Below, in pieces: positions 8,505 to 16,371 of a DNA stretch of 64,000 nt. Origin of the DNA: Pseudohalioglobus sediminis (lineage in GTDB: Bacteria > Pseudomonadota > Gammaproteobacteria > Pseudomonadales > Halieaceae); NCBI RefSeq assembly GCF_008370495.1, contig NZ_VTUX01000007.1, positions 124,001 through 188,000 of the forward strand, written 5' to 3'. The notes below the pieces were generated by a model that had not been told where the DNA came from, ran no database searches, and saw only the letters and a program-made list of their open reading frames with translations. A program made the position numbers and the translations under genes. Positions within the stretch are counted from its first letter, which is position 1. Each line of letters opens with the position of its first letter.

Positions 8505-9767
8505 ATGCGCTTTCAACAACTGCCATTTCTGGCCTGTGCACTGGCCTTGCTCCTGATCAAGGGCTGCGAGCTCACCCGCCCCGAACTGCGCATGCTGGTG
8601 ACCAACCACGAACAACTTTCGCACCTGGAACTTAAGAACATTATTGAGGAGCAGTCGCAGCTTCGACTCAGTGAGGCGTTGGTCCCGCCCGACGTGGACC
8701 CGCTGGAAGCCCTGCGCAGCGGCGAGACGGATCTGGCGCTGGTTGAGAACAGTGCCGCATTCGTCCCGGGTGTCCGCGCCGTGCTGCCGGCTTACGAGAG
8801 CGTGCTACACATCGCCATTCGCAACGATTACAACCCGGCGGACTACAGCAAACCCTTGATGGGCGCACAGTTCTACGCCGCCAACCGATCAGCGGCAGCG
8901 GCCAGCTTCATCGATGTGGTGACGCGGCGCCAGGAGTTGCAGCCCGGCCAGTTCGGCGTGTCACGCGAGTTCGATGCCAACAGCACAGACATCATCGTAT
9001 ATTTCGGGCCGATCAACCCGGAGAAAACCGGATGGCTGCCACCGGGTTTCAGCCTGGTTTCACTGGACAATCAGTTCAACCCGCAACGCGACTTCTACAA
9101 GGAAGGCATCGGCTACCTGGTCCCCAATATGAAGCCGAAGTTGATTCCGGCGTTTACCTATGAGTTACCGGGCAACCGCGAGCCCCTGCTCACTGTCGCC
9201 GTCGATACGCTGTTAGTTACCCGCAAGGATGTGGCCGAGCGCGCGATCTATGAACTGACAAGAACGTTCCTGGAGCAAAAGCAGAGGCTCACCGCGCTGG
9301 CACCACACCTGTTCGCCGGGATCAATGAATCATTCGATCCGCTGGATCTGAGCTTTCCGCTGCACGAAGGGGCACGCGCCTACCTGGAGCGTGAAGAACC
9401 CGGTTTCCTTGAGCGCTACGCCGAACTGATCAACTTGCTGGTGTATATCGCCTTCCTTATGATTTCTGCATTCCTCGCCTTCACGCGGTGGCGCGAGCAC
9501 CGGCGCAAGGACCGTATCGATGTATTCTATGATCGCGTGCTCGCCATCCGGGATGGCAGCGCTGGTGTTGATATTGCGGCAAGGTTGGAAGCTCTGGACG
9601 CCCTGGAAAGGGAAGCATTTGCATCGCTTGTCGCAGAGAAACTGGCCGCCAACGAAAGCTTCAGGATTCTTACGGACTTGATTGCGGTGGCGCGCGACGA
9701 GGTTCGCTACAGAGCGAATGATGCAGCGGCCGCGGCGAAACAGACACCTGCAACCAGAAAAGGATAA
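8505..9767 (+). CDS. TAXI-type solute-binding protein with C-terminal membrane anchor
   Basis: The 420-residue product starts with a signal sequence (cleavage or lipidation near LLIKGC; Lys before Gly-Cys is unusual for a lipobox). It continues with a periplasmic-binding fold resembling TAXI-family TRAP solute receptors (LRSGETDLALVENSAAF, about residue 70-85, and a later domain with DTLLVTRKDVAERAIYELTRTFL). Around residue 310 a hydrophobic segment (LINLLVYIAFLMISAFLAF) is followed by basic residues and an approximately 90-residue soluble tail. No TRAP permease genes are nearby. The TAXI assignment is by motif resemblance; the ligand is unknown. Confidence 0.6.
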   Translation: MRFQQLPFLACALALLLIKGCELTRPELRMLVTNHEQLSHLELKNIIEEQSQLRLSEALVPPDVDPLEALRSGETDLALVENSAAFVPGVRAVLPAYESVLHIAIRNDYNPADYSKPLMGAQFYAANRSAAAASFIDVVTRRQELQPGQFGVSREFDANSTDIIVYFGPINPEKTGWLPPGFSLVSLDNQFNPQRDFYKEGIGYLVPNMKPKLIPAFTYELPGNREPLLTVAVDTLLVTRKDVAERAIYELTRTFLEQKQRLTALAPHLFAGINESFDPLDLSFPLHEGARAYLEREEPGFLERYAELINLLVYIAFLMISAFLAFTRWREHRRKDRIDVFYDRVLAIRDGSAGVDIAARLEALDALEREAFASLVAEKLAANESFRILTDLIAVARDEVRYRANDAAAAAKQTPATRKG

Positions 9768-9777
9768 TACCCAGCGG

Positions 9778-10266
9778 ATGACAACAACACGTTTCTTTCC
9801 ACCGTTGGCAACAGCCTTGCTGGCAGTATTGCTGACCGGCTGTGGCAATACAGCCTACTTTGAGCCCGCAGTGCCTGCGACCGATGAGAGTATCGTCTAT
9901 TTGTATCGCCCCGCCGCGAGCAACCCAGGCAAGAAACCACTGCGCACCAGTTACCCGGAGATACTCGTCGACGGGGAAGGGGTCGGCTTCCTGCACTATG
10001 GGCAGCGGCTTGAGCTTTCGCTACCACCCGGACGGCACACATTTGTTGCCACCGGGCTAACACCTGAGGCGCGCTGGAAGCCCGAGGACCGGGAATATAC
10101 GCTGCAAGTAGAGCCCGGCGAAGTTCATTACCTACGCCTGCGCGTGGAATTCGACACCGATCACATGACGATTGGCAGCTTTCGCGACCAGTACCTGATC
10201 CACCTGCACCCGGTAGAGAGCGATATTGCGCGCTACCAGATTCGGGAAACCAGAGCCGCAGACTGA
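9778..10266 (+). CDS. DUF2846-like lipoprotein
   Basis: A 162-residue lipoprotein (signal ending LLTGC). The mature part has the DUF2846 pattern: IVYLYRP, then an EILVDGEGVGFLHYGQ segment, a PPGRHTF turn and a VEPGEVHYLRLRV strand. Such domains are small beta-sandwiches of unknown function found in lipoproteins. AGGA (9761-9764) overlaps the stop of the upstream gene and is 13 bases before ATG 9778; an upstream in-frame extension to 9682 would remove the signal from the N-terminus and is rejected. It is likely co-transcribed with the TAXI-like gene. Confidence 0.75.
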   Translation: MTTTRFFPPLATALLAVLLTGCGNTAYFEPAVPATDESIVYLYRPAASNPGKKPLRTSYPEILVDGEGVGFLHYGQRLELSLPPGRHTFVATGLTPEARWKPEDREYTLQVEPGEVHYLRLRVEFDTDHMTIGSFRDQYLIHLHPVESDIARYQIRETRAAD

Positions 10267-10371
10267 AAACTGCCGCAAATGTGATAGCGCAATTCCCTTG
10301 ATTGCGTTAAAAGAACAATCTTAAACAGGCGATGGCGCTCAGCGACACGCTGCAACCGCAAGGAGAACAAT

Positions 10372-11160
10372 ATGAACAAGGCCACCAAGCTGGCTTCAAC
10401 AATCGGCCTCACCGGCTGTATGGCCCTTTCTGCTGCACAAGTCGTGGCACAAGACCATGGCTGGGAATTCAACGTGGCCCCGCTTTACCTGTGGGGCAAA
10501 AGTATCGACGCCATCTCGGCAGCCGGAGGCAGGGAACTGCCCGTGGACCTGACCTTCAAGGATGAGGTGCTGGAGAACCTGGAATCTGCTTACGCCATTC
10601 ACTTCGAAGCGAGTAACGACAAACTCACCTTGTTCGCCGAGTACAACTACGCCAACCTCGAGCCGTCCGGCGGTACCAGCATTGGACCGATCGATGTCAA
10701 AGCCAGGATCGACTTCCAGGACATCATGACAGAGGGCGGGGTTACGTACGCCTTCGCCGAGACCGGCTCCATGCGCTGGGAGGCCCTTGGCGGCCTGCGT
10801 TACTACAAGCAACATGCCGAAATAAAGTTTTCGTCCAATCGCCCGGGCAACATCCCGCTCCCCAACAAACTGCGCATCGGCGACAGCTGGGTGCATCCTT
10901 TTGCGGGGTTGCGGGTCATCACCCAGTTCAACGAGCGCTGGAGCCTGCGCCTGCGTGGTGACTATGGCTATGAAGACAGCGACAACTCAGCGCTGCATGG
11001 CATTGCTCTTTTCAACTACCAGTTTCGTGGCTGGGGCTCAGCCTTTTTCGGATACCGCTACTTTGATATGGACTACCAGGGCAGTGGCAAAGGCCTGGAC
11101 GAATATGCCTTCGACGGCGACCAGCAGGGGCCTTTGATCGGGCTCAATCTGCATTTCTAG
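10372..11160 (+). CDS. Outer-membrane beta-barrel protein
   Basis: A 262-residue protein with a signal peptide ending VVAQ, then WEFNVAPLYLWGKSIDA and a series of amphipathic strands ending in QQGPLIGLNLHF with a terminal Phe, the classical barrel-insertion signal. It resembles uncharacterised porin-like barrels with a WxxxxxPYxW start. AAGGAGAA lies 7 bases before ATG 10372. An inverted repeat CGCAAT...ATTGCG (10290-10308) lies in the short gap upstream but lacks a T-run. It closes the run of exported genes on this strand. Confidence 0.75.
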   Translation: MNKATKLASTIGLTGCMALSAAQVVAQDHGWEFNVAPLYLWGKSIDAISAAGGRELPVDLTFKDEVLENLESAYAIHFEASNDKLTLFAEYNYANLEPSGGTSIGPIDVKARIDFQDIMTEGGVTYAFAETGSMRWEALGGLRYYKQHAEIKFSSNRPGNIPLPNKLRIGDSWVHPFAGLRVITQFNERWSLRLRGDYGYEDSDNSALHGIALFNYQFRGWGSAFFGYRYFDMDYQGSGKGLDEYAFDGDQQGPLIGLNLHF

Positions 11161-11231
11161 CTACGCCGGGAAATACACTTGTATGTGTCTTACGCTGTGG
11201 GCTAGATAGGCGCAATCAATCTGCACCCCGC

Positions 11232-11262
11232 AAAAAAAAGCCGCTGTAAACCAGCGGCTTTT
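11232..11262 (-). terminator. Intrinsic terminator, strongest on the minus strand
   Basis: Perfect stem GCCGCTG (11240-11246) / CAGCGGC (11252-11258) with a 5-base loop. On the minus strand it is followed by eight U residues (A 11232-11239 on the plus strand). On the plus strand only four T follow, so it may also stop transcripts from the barrel gene upstream, but the arrangement is typical of a minus-strand gene end. Confidence 0.8.
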
Positions 11263-11279
11263 CCTGATCACACTATCTG

Positions 11280-11306
11280 CTACTTCTTCTTGCCGGCTTT
11301 GGGCTG
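11280..11306 (-). pseudogene. Possible remnant of a gene end: lysine-rich C-terminal tail
   Basis: Reading the minus strand just before the terminator gives Q-P-K-A-G-K-K-K followed by TAG (11282-11280). An in-frame TGA lies immediately upstream (11309-11307). A Lys-rich tail of this kind, followed by a good terminator, is what ends phasin-like or histone-like proteins. The body of such a gene is missing, so this looks like a leftover after a deletion or replacement. The evidence is short and could be coincidence. Confidence 0.3.
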
Positions 11307-11441
11307 TCAACGATAGTTCGCTGGCCACAGCAAACTGAGTCCGCAGTAATCCCTGGATGGCGACCACACCGCGCATCAATGTCGCAAAATCAGACGAAAT
11401 CGTGCTATCACTGCCGAGCTTTTAGGAAAAAGAATACTCGT

Positions 11442-11648
11442 ATGGATAGCAGTGATAAAGAAGCTCGATCGCCACGTCGCCGTGGCCGCCCGCCCGCCCC
11501 GCCGGGGGTCTCGCGCAATCATCGTGTGGTGACATTTGTAAATGACGCCGAATTCGAGCGTTTGCACGAACTTGCGCGAAGGGATGACGAGACCCTCTCA
11601 ATGGCTGCTTACCGCTTACTGACCAAAGAGCTGAACGCCCAGCAATGA
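11442..11648 (+). CDS. Small ribbon-helix-helix-like DNA-binding protein
   Basis: A 68-residue basic protein. The N-terminal part has an AT-hook-like RRRGRPPAPPG stretch. The rest (HRVVTFVNDAEFERLHELARR followed by a helix to the end) fits the beta-strand plus two helices of CopG/Arc-type ribbon-helix-helix regulators. The frame is open back to ATG 11379, but AGGAAA before ATG 11442 and the composition favour the shorter form. No toxin gene is adjacent, so it is an orphan regulator rather than an obvious antitoxin. Confidence 0.6.
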   Translation: MDSSDKEARSPRRRGRPPAPPGVSRNHRVVTFVNDAEFERLHELARRDDETLSMAAYRLLTKELNAQQ

Positions 11649-11649
11649 G

Positions 11650-12600
11650 TCAGGCGGCGCGGCTTGTATGGGAGGGCAGCTCACCGAACATGCGCTTGTA
11701 GTCTGCCGCCAGCTTGCTCATGTGCCAGAAGCCCATGCGAGCGGCGACATCCCCGATAGACTCCTCACGACTGGAACAGAGTAACGCCTTACGCACCCCA
11801 CTCAGGCGAACTGCCATCAGGTATCTCTTGGGGCCGATGCCGAATCGCTCGCGAAACGCGCGTTCCAGAGTACTGATGCTGCAGGCACTGGCGCGACACA
11901 ACTCATCCACGGTAATACTTTCATCAAGCTTGTCATGGATATAGTGCAACGCAGCGCGCAGCGCACGCGAACGATTCTTGGTCCGATCGGCGACCTGATC
12001 TCCGGAGGCAGAAAACGCCAAGGCGAGTTCCTCAGCGATTTGCGCTTGCAAACCCTGTAGCAAAGAGGGAGGCACATCCTCCGACAGCAGAGATCTGTTC
12101 AGCAAATCCAGCATTAGCACCCTGAGCGCCTGGGCACGGCCCGGAGGCACCCGCATGTGGCGGCTGCCAAGCCGGGCCCGAAATGCTTCGGGGCCCAACC
12201 CCAGTCGCAGCAGCATTGCTTCGAAGGGCTCAGCGGCAAAGCTAGCCGTAAACGCTCCAAAATCGCTCTCGCTTACCGCATCAAGACCCTCAGTGCTGTC
12301 AAACAGGGTAATAGTGTCACTTCCAACCTCGCGGTCTCCAAATTTGACGGGGGCCTGGTCGCGCACTGGCAAACCGAAGGTGTAACTATCTTTGGCCAGC
12401 TCACCCATTTGATGAGTACGACCGTTGAGCTGGGTTTTCAACAGCAGAAAAGACGTTGTGGCAAAGGCGTCAATTGCAACAGGCGCCCTGCCTGCCTCAA
12501 GCTGGCGCATATCAAAATTCCAAATGGAGCCGGGCACCACCTCGGACAATTCTTCGACAGAATCCAGCCTGACGCTGATCGAGTGACTCGTTTCTGTCAT
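11650..12600 (-). CDS. AraC-family transcriptional regulator
   Basis: A cytoplasmic activator/repressor of 316 residues from ATG 12600. The N-terminal 200 residues resemble the AraC ligand-binding-like domain. The C-terminal 110 residues hold two helix-turn-helix motifs: ITVDELCRASACSISTLERA, then IGDVAARMGFWHMSKLAADY with the FGELPSHT ending typical of the family. A frame-open TTG lies at 12618; CAGGGA just before ATG 12600 is close for a ribosome site, so the start is uncertain by six codons. A perfect 13-bp inverted repeat lies 76-119 bases upstream. The downstream sulfatase and decarboxylase-like genes are possible targets. Confidence 0.88.
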   Translation of the reverse strand: MTETSHSISVRLDSVEELSEVVPGSIWNFDMRQLEAGRAPVAIDAFATTSFLLLKTQLNGRTHQMGELAKDSYTFGLPVRDQAPVKFGDREVGSDTITLFDSTEGLDAVSESDFGAFTASFAAEPFEAMLLRLGLGPEAFRARLGSRHMRVPPGRAQALRVLMLDLLNRSLLSEDVPPSLLQGLQAQIAEELALAFSASGDQVADRTKNRSRALRAALHYIHDKLDESITVDELCRASACSISTLERAFRERFGIGPKRYLMAVRLSGVRKALLCSSREESIGDVAARMGFWHMSKLAADYKRMFGELPSHTSRAA

Positions 12601-12675
12601 GATTCCCTGCGACTCCAAGATTTGACCATATTTTATCGCGCATGCTAACCATAGCGAGTTCTGAATTCTATTACA

Positions 12676-12719
12676 TTTCCTGCAATATTAACTCGCTGTG
12701 CAATTTATATTGCAGGAAA
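12676..12719. promoter_or_regulatory. Perfect 13-bp inverted repeat upstream of the AraC gene (candidate operator)
   Basis: TTTCCTGCAATAT (12676-12688) and its exact reverse complement ATATTGCAGGAAA (12707-12719), separated by 18 bases. Arm centres are 31 bp apart, close to three helical turns, which suits a dimer or two dimers binding one face of the DNA. The local sequence is AT-rich, unlike the flanking coding DNA. There is no T-run after either arm, so a terminator is unlikely. Confidence 0.6.
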
Positions 12720-12792
12720 AGTAATAAGTACTAATAGCAGAAATTCGTCAGCCAACATCGCGGTGATCAGGGAAAAACCTCAACACAGTCCT

Positions 12793-13041
12793 TCAGCACA
12801 GGTGCGCTGAGGTGGTCGAAGTCCTCGGAGGAGAGATTTTTCTGGATTGCGTGCAGAGAACATGCCCGGCCAGAGGAACAGTGCCATGAGCGCAGCTCTG
12901 GCATATGTGGCTGGAGAAGATGGTGCAGTATGCACCCGGTTCGAATACCACCGGAACGGCAGTTAGCGCAATAGCTATGGCACAGATCAAACAGGTCTGG
13001 GCATGTTCATCGACCGGGGAAGAACGCCGATCAACGTCCAT
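12793..13041 (-). CDS. Small Cys-rich hypothetical protein with one hydrophobic segment
   Basis: An 82-residue frame from ATG 13041, preceded by GGGGAG with 5 bases of spacing. It has a polar N-terminus, one hydrophobic stretch (LICAIAIALTAVPVVF) and seven cysteines, including CLIC and CQSC pairs. It lies between the decarboxylase-like gene and the AraC gene on the same strand. I do not recognise it. It could be a real membrane peptide or a chance frame; the good ribosome site is the main support. Confidence 0.35.
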   Translation of the reverse strand: MDVDRRSSPVDEHAQTCLICAIAIALTAVPVVFEPGAYCTIFSSHICQSCAHGTVPLAGHVLCTQSRKISPPRTSTTSAHLC

Positions 13042-13112
13042 CGCTGCTCCCCAGAAACAAAGGAAAAAATACATCTTTGCCTGGCGATCCCGGTTCCGGG
13101 CACTGGAAAGTA

Positions 13113-14252
13113 TCAGGTGTTGTGAGTGGAACGATGGAACAGATTCAAAAAATCTTCCCTGCGCTTCACGAGACCCTGTTCATGGGTATACCGCATCACC
13201 CGTTCCAGTTCTTTCCGGTTGGCCTCGATCCCGTAACGCCAGTAGTCCCGCCCCATCAACTCTCGCGTCTGCTCAAACTCCTGGGTCACCCACGGTAGGG
13301 ACACTTTCAGCGACGTGGTGGTTTCCAAGTCGCTGTAGGCGATCTGCTTGGCCGAGCTGTACATCTCGTATACGGCCATGGGTAAACCCGGATTCTCTTC
13401 GATCGCGCTGGTGCGCACCCCCACCACGTGCATAATCGGAAACAGCCCGGTCTTCCTGAAATACGCCTGCTCCGTGGCCTTGACGTCGTGGAACAGGCGC
13501 TTTATGCCGGAATCCCCGTCGATAAAGGCCTGTGGCGTTATCGCGGTAATCAATGCATCGCACTGACCACTGAGCAGGAGCTCACTTTCATCCACGCCAG
13601 CTGGGCCGGGTTTCAGCGGAAATCCCTCCGGCAGGAAGTATGGCGACTCGCCGCCGGGCTCGAAGGCACTCCAACCACTGCCGCTGAGCTCGCCGGCATC
13701 GGATGACTTGGTGGTCTCTATCCACTGCATATCGTCGGCTTCTACACCGTACTCATCCTTCAGAAACCCGCGAATCCAGGTATTGGCACTCATGCCGTAA
13801 CCAGGCGTACCCACCCGTCGGCCCTTCAAATCCTCTGGCTTTTCAATACCGGAATCCGCCCGCACGAAGATATTTCGGTGCCGGAATACACGAGAGATAA
13901 ACACGGGAATGAGGGTGTAACCACGGTAATCCTTGTTAATGAATTTGTTTACATAGGGAATCAGCCCCAATTCGCTAACCTCGTAGGGCTTGTCATCGCC
14001 GAATGCGAGCTCATTAACCGAGTAGATATCTTCGTAGTGAAAACTGACCTCGGCGCCTTCGATCCCGGCACGCCCATCCATAATGCCTTTCACCCGGTCG
14101 TAGTCGTAACCCGCAACCTTGACCTGGGGCAATTGCCGGCGCACTTCGGAGGTCGCACCAAGAGAAGTCCCCAGTAGTGAAGCACCACCGGCAATGGCTC
14201 CGGCTGATTTCAGTAGATTGCGCCTAGTGCTTGTGGTCATCGCATTGTCCAT
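13113..14252 (-). CDS. Tat-exported substrate-binding-fold protein, 4,5-dihydroxyphthalate decarboxylase-like
   Basis: About 379 residues. The N-terminus carries a twin-arginine signal (STRRNLLKSAGA) and a hydrophobic run. The mature part resembles the 4,5-dihydroxyphthalate decarboxylase branch of the periplasmic-binding-protein superfamily: VKVAGYDYDRVKGI near the start, FRHRNIFVR, EDLKGRRVGTPGYGMSANTW and a late WRYGIEANRKELE segment. The usual enzyme is cytoplasmic, so a Tat signal suggests a periplasmic binding or enzymatic role. Starts at GTG 14261, ATG 14252 and ATG 14240 are all possible; none has a clear ribosome site. The gene follows the sulfatase with a stem-loop in between, and no ABC permease is nearby. 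Confidence 0.72.
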   Translation of the reverse strand: MDNAMTTSTRRNLLKSAGAIAGGASLLGTSLGATSEVRRQLPQVKVAGYDYDRVKGIMDGRAGIEGAEVSFHYEDIYSVNELAFGDDKPYEVSELGLIPYVNKFINKDYRGYTLIPVFISRVFRHRNIFVRADSGIEKPEDLKGRRVGTPGYGMSANTWIRGFLKDEYGVEADDMQWIETTKSSDAGELSGSGWSAFEPGGESPYFLPEGFPLKPGPAGVDESELLLSGQCDALITAITPQAFIDGDSGIKRLFHDVKATEQAYFRKTGLFPIMHVVGVRTSAIEENPGLPMAVYEMYSSAKQIAYSDLETTTSLKVSLPWVTQEFEQTRELMGRDYWRYGIEANRKELERVMRYTHEQGLVKRREDFLNLFHRSTHNT

Positions 14253-14290
14253 TGATATCACGTTTTCGCTGGAGCATTCAGCAGTAACAT

Positions 14291-14312
14291 TGCGGTGAGT
14301 ATTCTCACCGCA
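14291..14312. other. Stem-loop between sulfatase and decarboxylase-like gene
   Basis: Perfect 9-bp stem TGCGGTGAG / CTCACCGCA with a TATT loop. On the transcribed minus strand it lies between the stop of the sulfatase gene and the start of the next gene and has no following T-run. It may stabilise the upstream message or mark a processing site. Confidence 0.55.
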
Positions 14313-14327
14313 CTGCCGAGAAACGTC

Positions 14328-15998
14328 TCAATGCCAGGACATAAACCTCTCGACGGTTTCCACGCTTTCAGGGCGCAGATTCTCGATGCCGGTATATGGC
14401 CTGTCTTTTCCAAGTTTGTTATGGGGGTACTTCTTGATGGTCATCATGTGCCGTTTGGCCATATCCTGGAAGCTGGCGCCGCTCCAGAGGGAATGCCCGA
14501 TCAGGGGATGCTCCTCTCGGGGATCGCGGTAGACGTTGTAAACCCCTGCAGCAGCCGCTGGCATGCCGGGCGCCGGCAGGTGCATTTTCCATTCCTGCTT
14601 CACGACTGCTCGCAACAGTTCGTTCTGGTAAACATAAACGTAATCGCGGCGTCCGTGGCCATTTCCCTTGAACAACACCGGCGTCTGGTCGATACCATCG
14701 ATCACCCGGTCACGAGGGACATGCTTTTCTGCCTGTGCGACCCGCGCAAACGTGGTGAACAGGTCCGAAGCATGGACGATATCTGCTGCACGGCTACCTG
14801 CTTCAATCGCACCAGGCCAGCGTGCATAGGCATCCACGCGAATACCGCCCTCTGTGAAGTCGGTTTTACCGCCACGGTAGACCAATTGGCTCATACCGGA
14901 GGTGCCCTCATAGTGGTACATCAGGCCGTTGTCAGCCATGAACACCACCAGAGTATTTTCAGACACGCCGAGCTTGTCCATCTCGTCGAGTATGTCGCCA
15001 AACCACTCATCAATCACTTCGAGCTTATCCGCCATAAAGCCCCCATTCAGAGAGCGGGCCTGCTCGGGATGCACGAAATTCAACGGATACAGCGGCCAGT
15101 ACTGTAAAAAGAAGGGCTCGTCTTTCCCGGCCATATCACGCAGCTGTTCGATAGTCTGCCGCTGGTAACGCTCGTTCATGCGCTCATAGTGCGCCTGCGT
15201 CCAGGTCTCCCCGGGCTTGAGATCCACCTCGCGTGCCTTGCCGCCCTTGCGTGCCTCGACGCCGGTGACCAGACCATTAGGCTTGAACTTCTTATCAACC
15301 GCCAGGCTGTTGTTCTGGGTACCCTCGTACCAGCCCAACAAGTTGTTGGCGCGGGCAGATTCTGGTGACATCAGCGCCAGTTGCACCTGTTGATGCAATG
15401 GGAAAGCGGCAAAATCAAAGCCCTGGTTGTGAGGATAGGCCTGCTCAATATCACCCTGGTGCCACTTGCCTATATGCGCAGTGTTATATCCCGCCTTGGA
15501 GAGCACTTCGGCGATGGTCACCTCACTAGCACCCAGCCCCTCACCGACAAGCGCCACCTTGACCTCCTTGATTCCCGTCCGCACCGGGTGGCGACCAGTC
15601 AGGGTGGCTGCCCGTGTGGGAGTGCAGGAGGGTTCCGTGTACATGCGGTTTAGCGACATGCCCTGGCTGGCAAACTGGTTAATGCGAGGGGTTTGCACAC
15701 CCATCACGTCATTCAAAGCCGGCTTACCCATCTGTCCGAAACTAACATCATCGATCAATACGAATACGATGTTTGGACGCTTGTCTCCGTTGGCTTTGCG
15801 AATATCGGCGAGCTTCTGGTCTATTTCCGCATCTTCCCTGGCCCACTCATCCTCGTACTGTGATTGCAGGAAATAGTACTCCCCATCATGAATGATGGGC
15901 TTCGCCGCCATGGTCGGCGCAATCATGGCCACACCGACAACCAGGCCAATTAGACTTCCAAGCGCCCTGCAGCGCCCGTCTAGTGTTTGCTTCTTCAT
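14328..15998 (-). CDS. Sulfatase (arylsulfatase family, type I, formylglycine-dependent)
   Basis: Hydrolyses sulfate esters in the periplasm or outside the cell. From ATG 15998 (GGAG six bases upstream) the protein is 556 residues with a signal peptide ending TMAA. The maturation motif C-T-P-T-R (Cys125-Arg129, in TEPSCTPTRAATLTGR) gives the formylglycine residue; metal ligands Asp83-Asp84 lie in VFVLIDDVSFG. Later motifs GKWHQGD and FMADNG are also those of the family. Maturation needs a formylglycine-generating enzyme, which is not in this window. The natural substrate cannot be read from the sequence. Confidence 0.93.
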   Translation of the reverse strand: MKKQTLDGRCRALGSLIGLVVGVAMIAPTMAAKPIIHDGEYYFLQSQYEDEWAREDAEIDQKLADIRKANGDKRPNIVFVLIDDVSFGQMGKPALNDVMGVQTPRINQFASQGMSLNRMYTEPSCTPTRAATLTGRHPVRTGIKEVKVALVGEGLGASEVTIAEVLSKAGYNTAHIGKWHQGDIEQAYPHNQGFDFAAFPLHQQVQLALMSPESARANNLLGWYEGTQNNSLAVDKKFKPNGLVTGVEARKGGKAREVDLKPGETWTQAHYERMNERYQRQTIEQLRDMAGKDEPFFLQYWPLYPLNFVHPEQARSLNGGFMADKLEVIDEWFGDILDEMDKLGVSENTLVVFMADNGLMYHYEGTSGMSQLVYRGGKTDFTEGGIRVDAYARWPGAIEAGSRAADIVHASDLFTTFARVAQAEKHVPRDRVIDGIDQTPVLFKGNGHGRRDYVYVYQNELLRAVVKQEWKMHLPAPGMPAAAAGVYNVYRDPREEHPLIGHSLWSGASFQDMAKRHMMTIKKYPHNKLGKDRPYTGIENLRPESVETVERFMSWH

Positions 15999-16159
15999 AT
16001 TCTGCTCCAAGCGATAATCACTATGATGCACAGGTCAGACCCAGCATCACTTTTTCACTGGTAGTAGAGCTTAGTGACTGCCCACGGGCTGCATTAGCAG
16101 TAAATCGTCAACTTCCCGGAACACAGCGCGAAGCAGATGACGAAGATCGCATAACGGAT

Positions 16160-16258
16160 GCGATGGCCAAGCCACTGGCCTGCATAGGCAACACTGATCC
16201 AATTCTGCTGATCGCTGCAACCGCTGTATTGCTCACGCTGCCACTGATGGTCTGGGTA
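16160..16258 (+). pseudogene. Isolated fragment of an NTP/NDP-exchange-type transporter gene
   Basis: About 100 bases strongly resemble an internal segment of the intact transporter gene in this window (around 22157-22255). The translated fragment has ACIGNTDPILLIAAT and AVLLTLPLMVWV; the intact gene has AGSGNTDPLLLIAAT and TVLLTLPLVAWV. Similarity stops abruptly on both sides and no start or full-length frame remains. It sits in the 373-base gap between the sulfatase and the next gene; I see nothing else in that gap except two adjacent TATCACT repeats at about 16324-16340. Confidence 0.75.
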
Positions 16259-16371
16259 TCCCCGGTGCGGCGAGCGTCGGTGTGAGCACATGCACGGCCA
16301 TGCGCTTTTGTAATACACTGGTTTATCACTTATCACTTATCACCCTATTACCTGCACAAAGGACAATCGCC

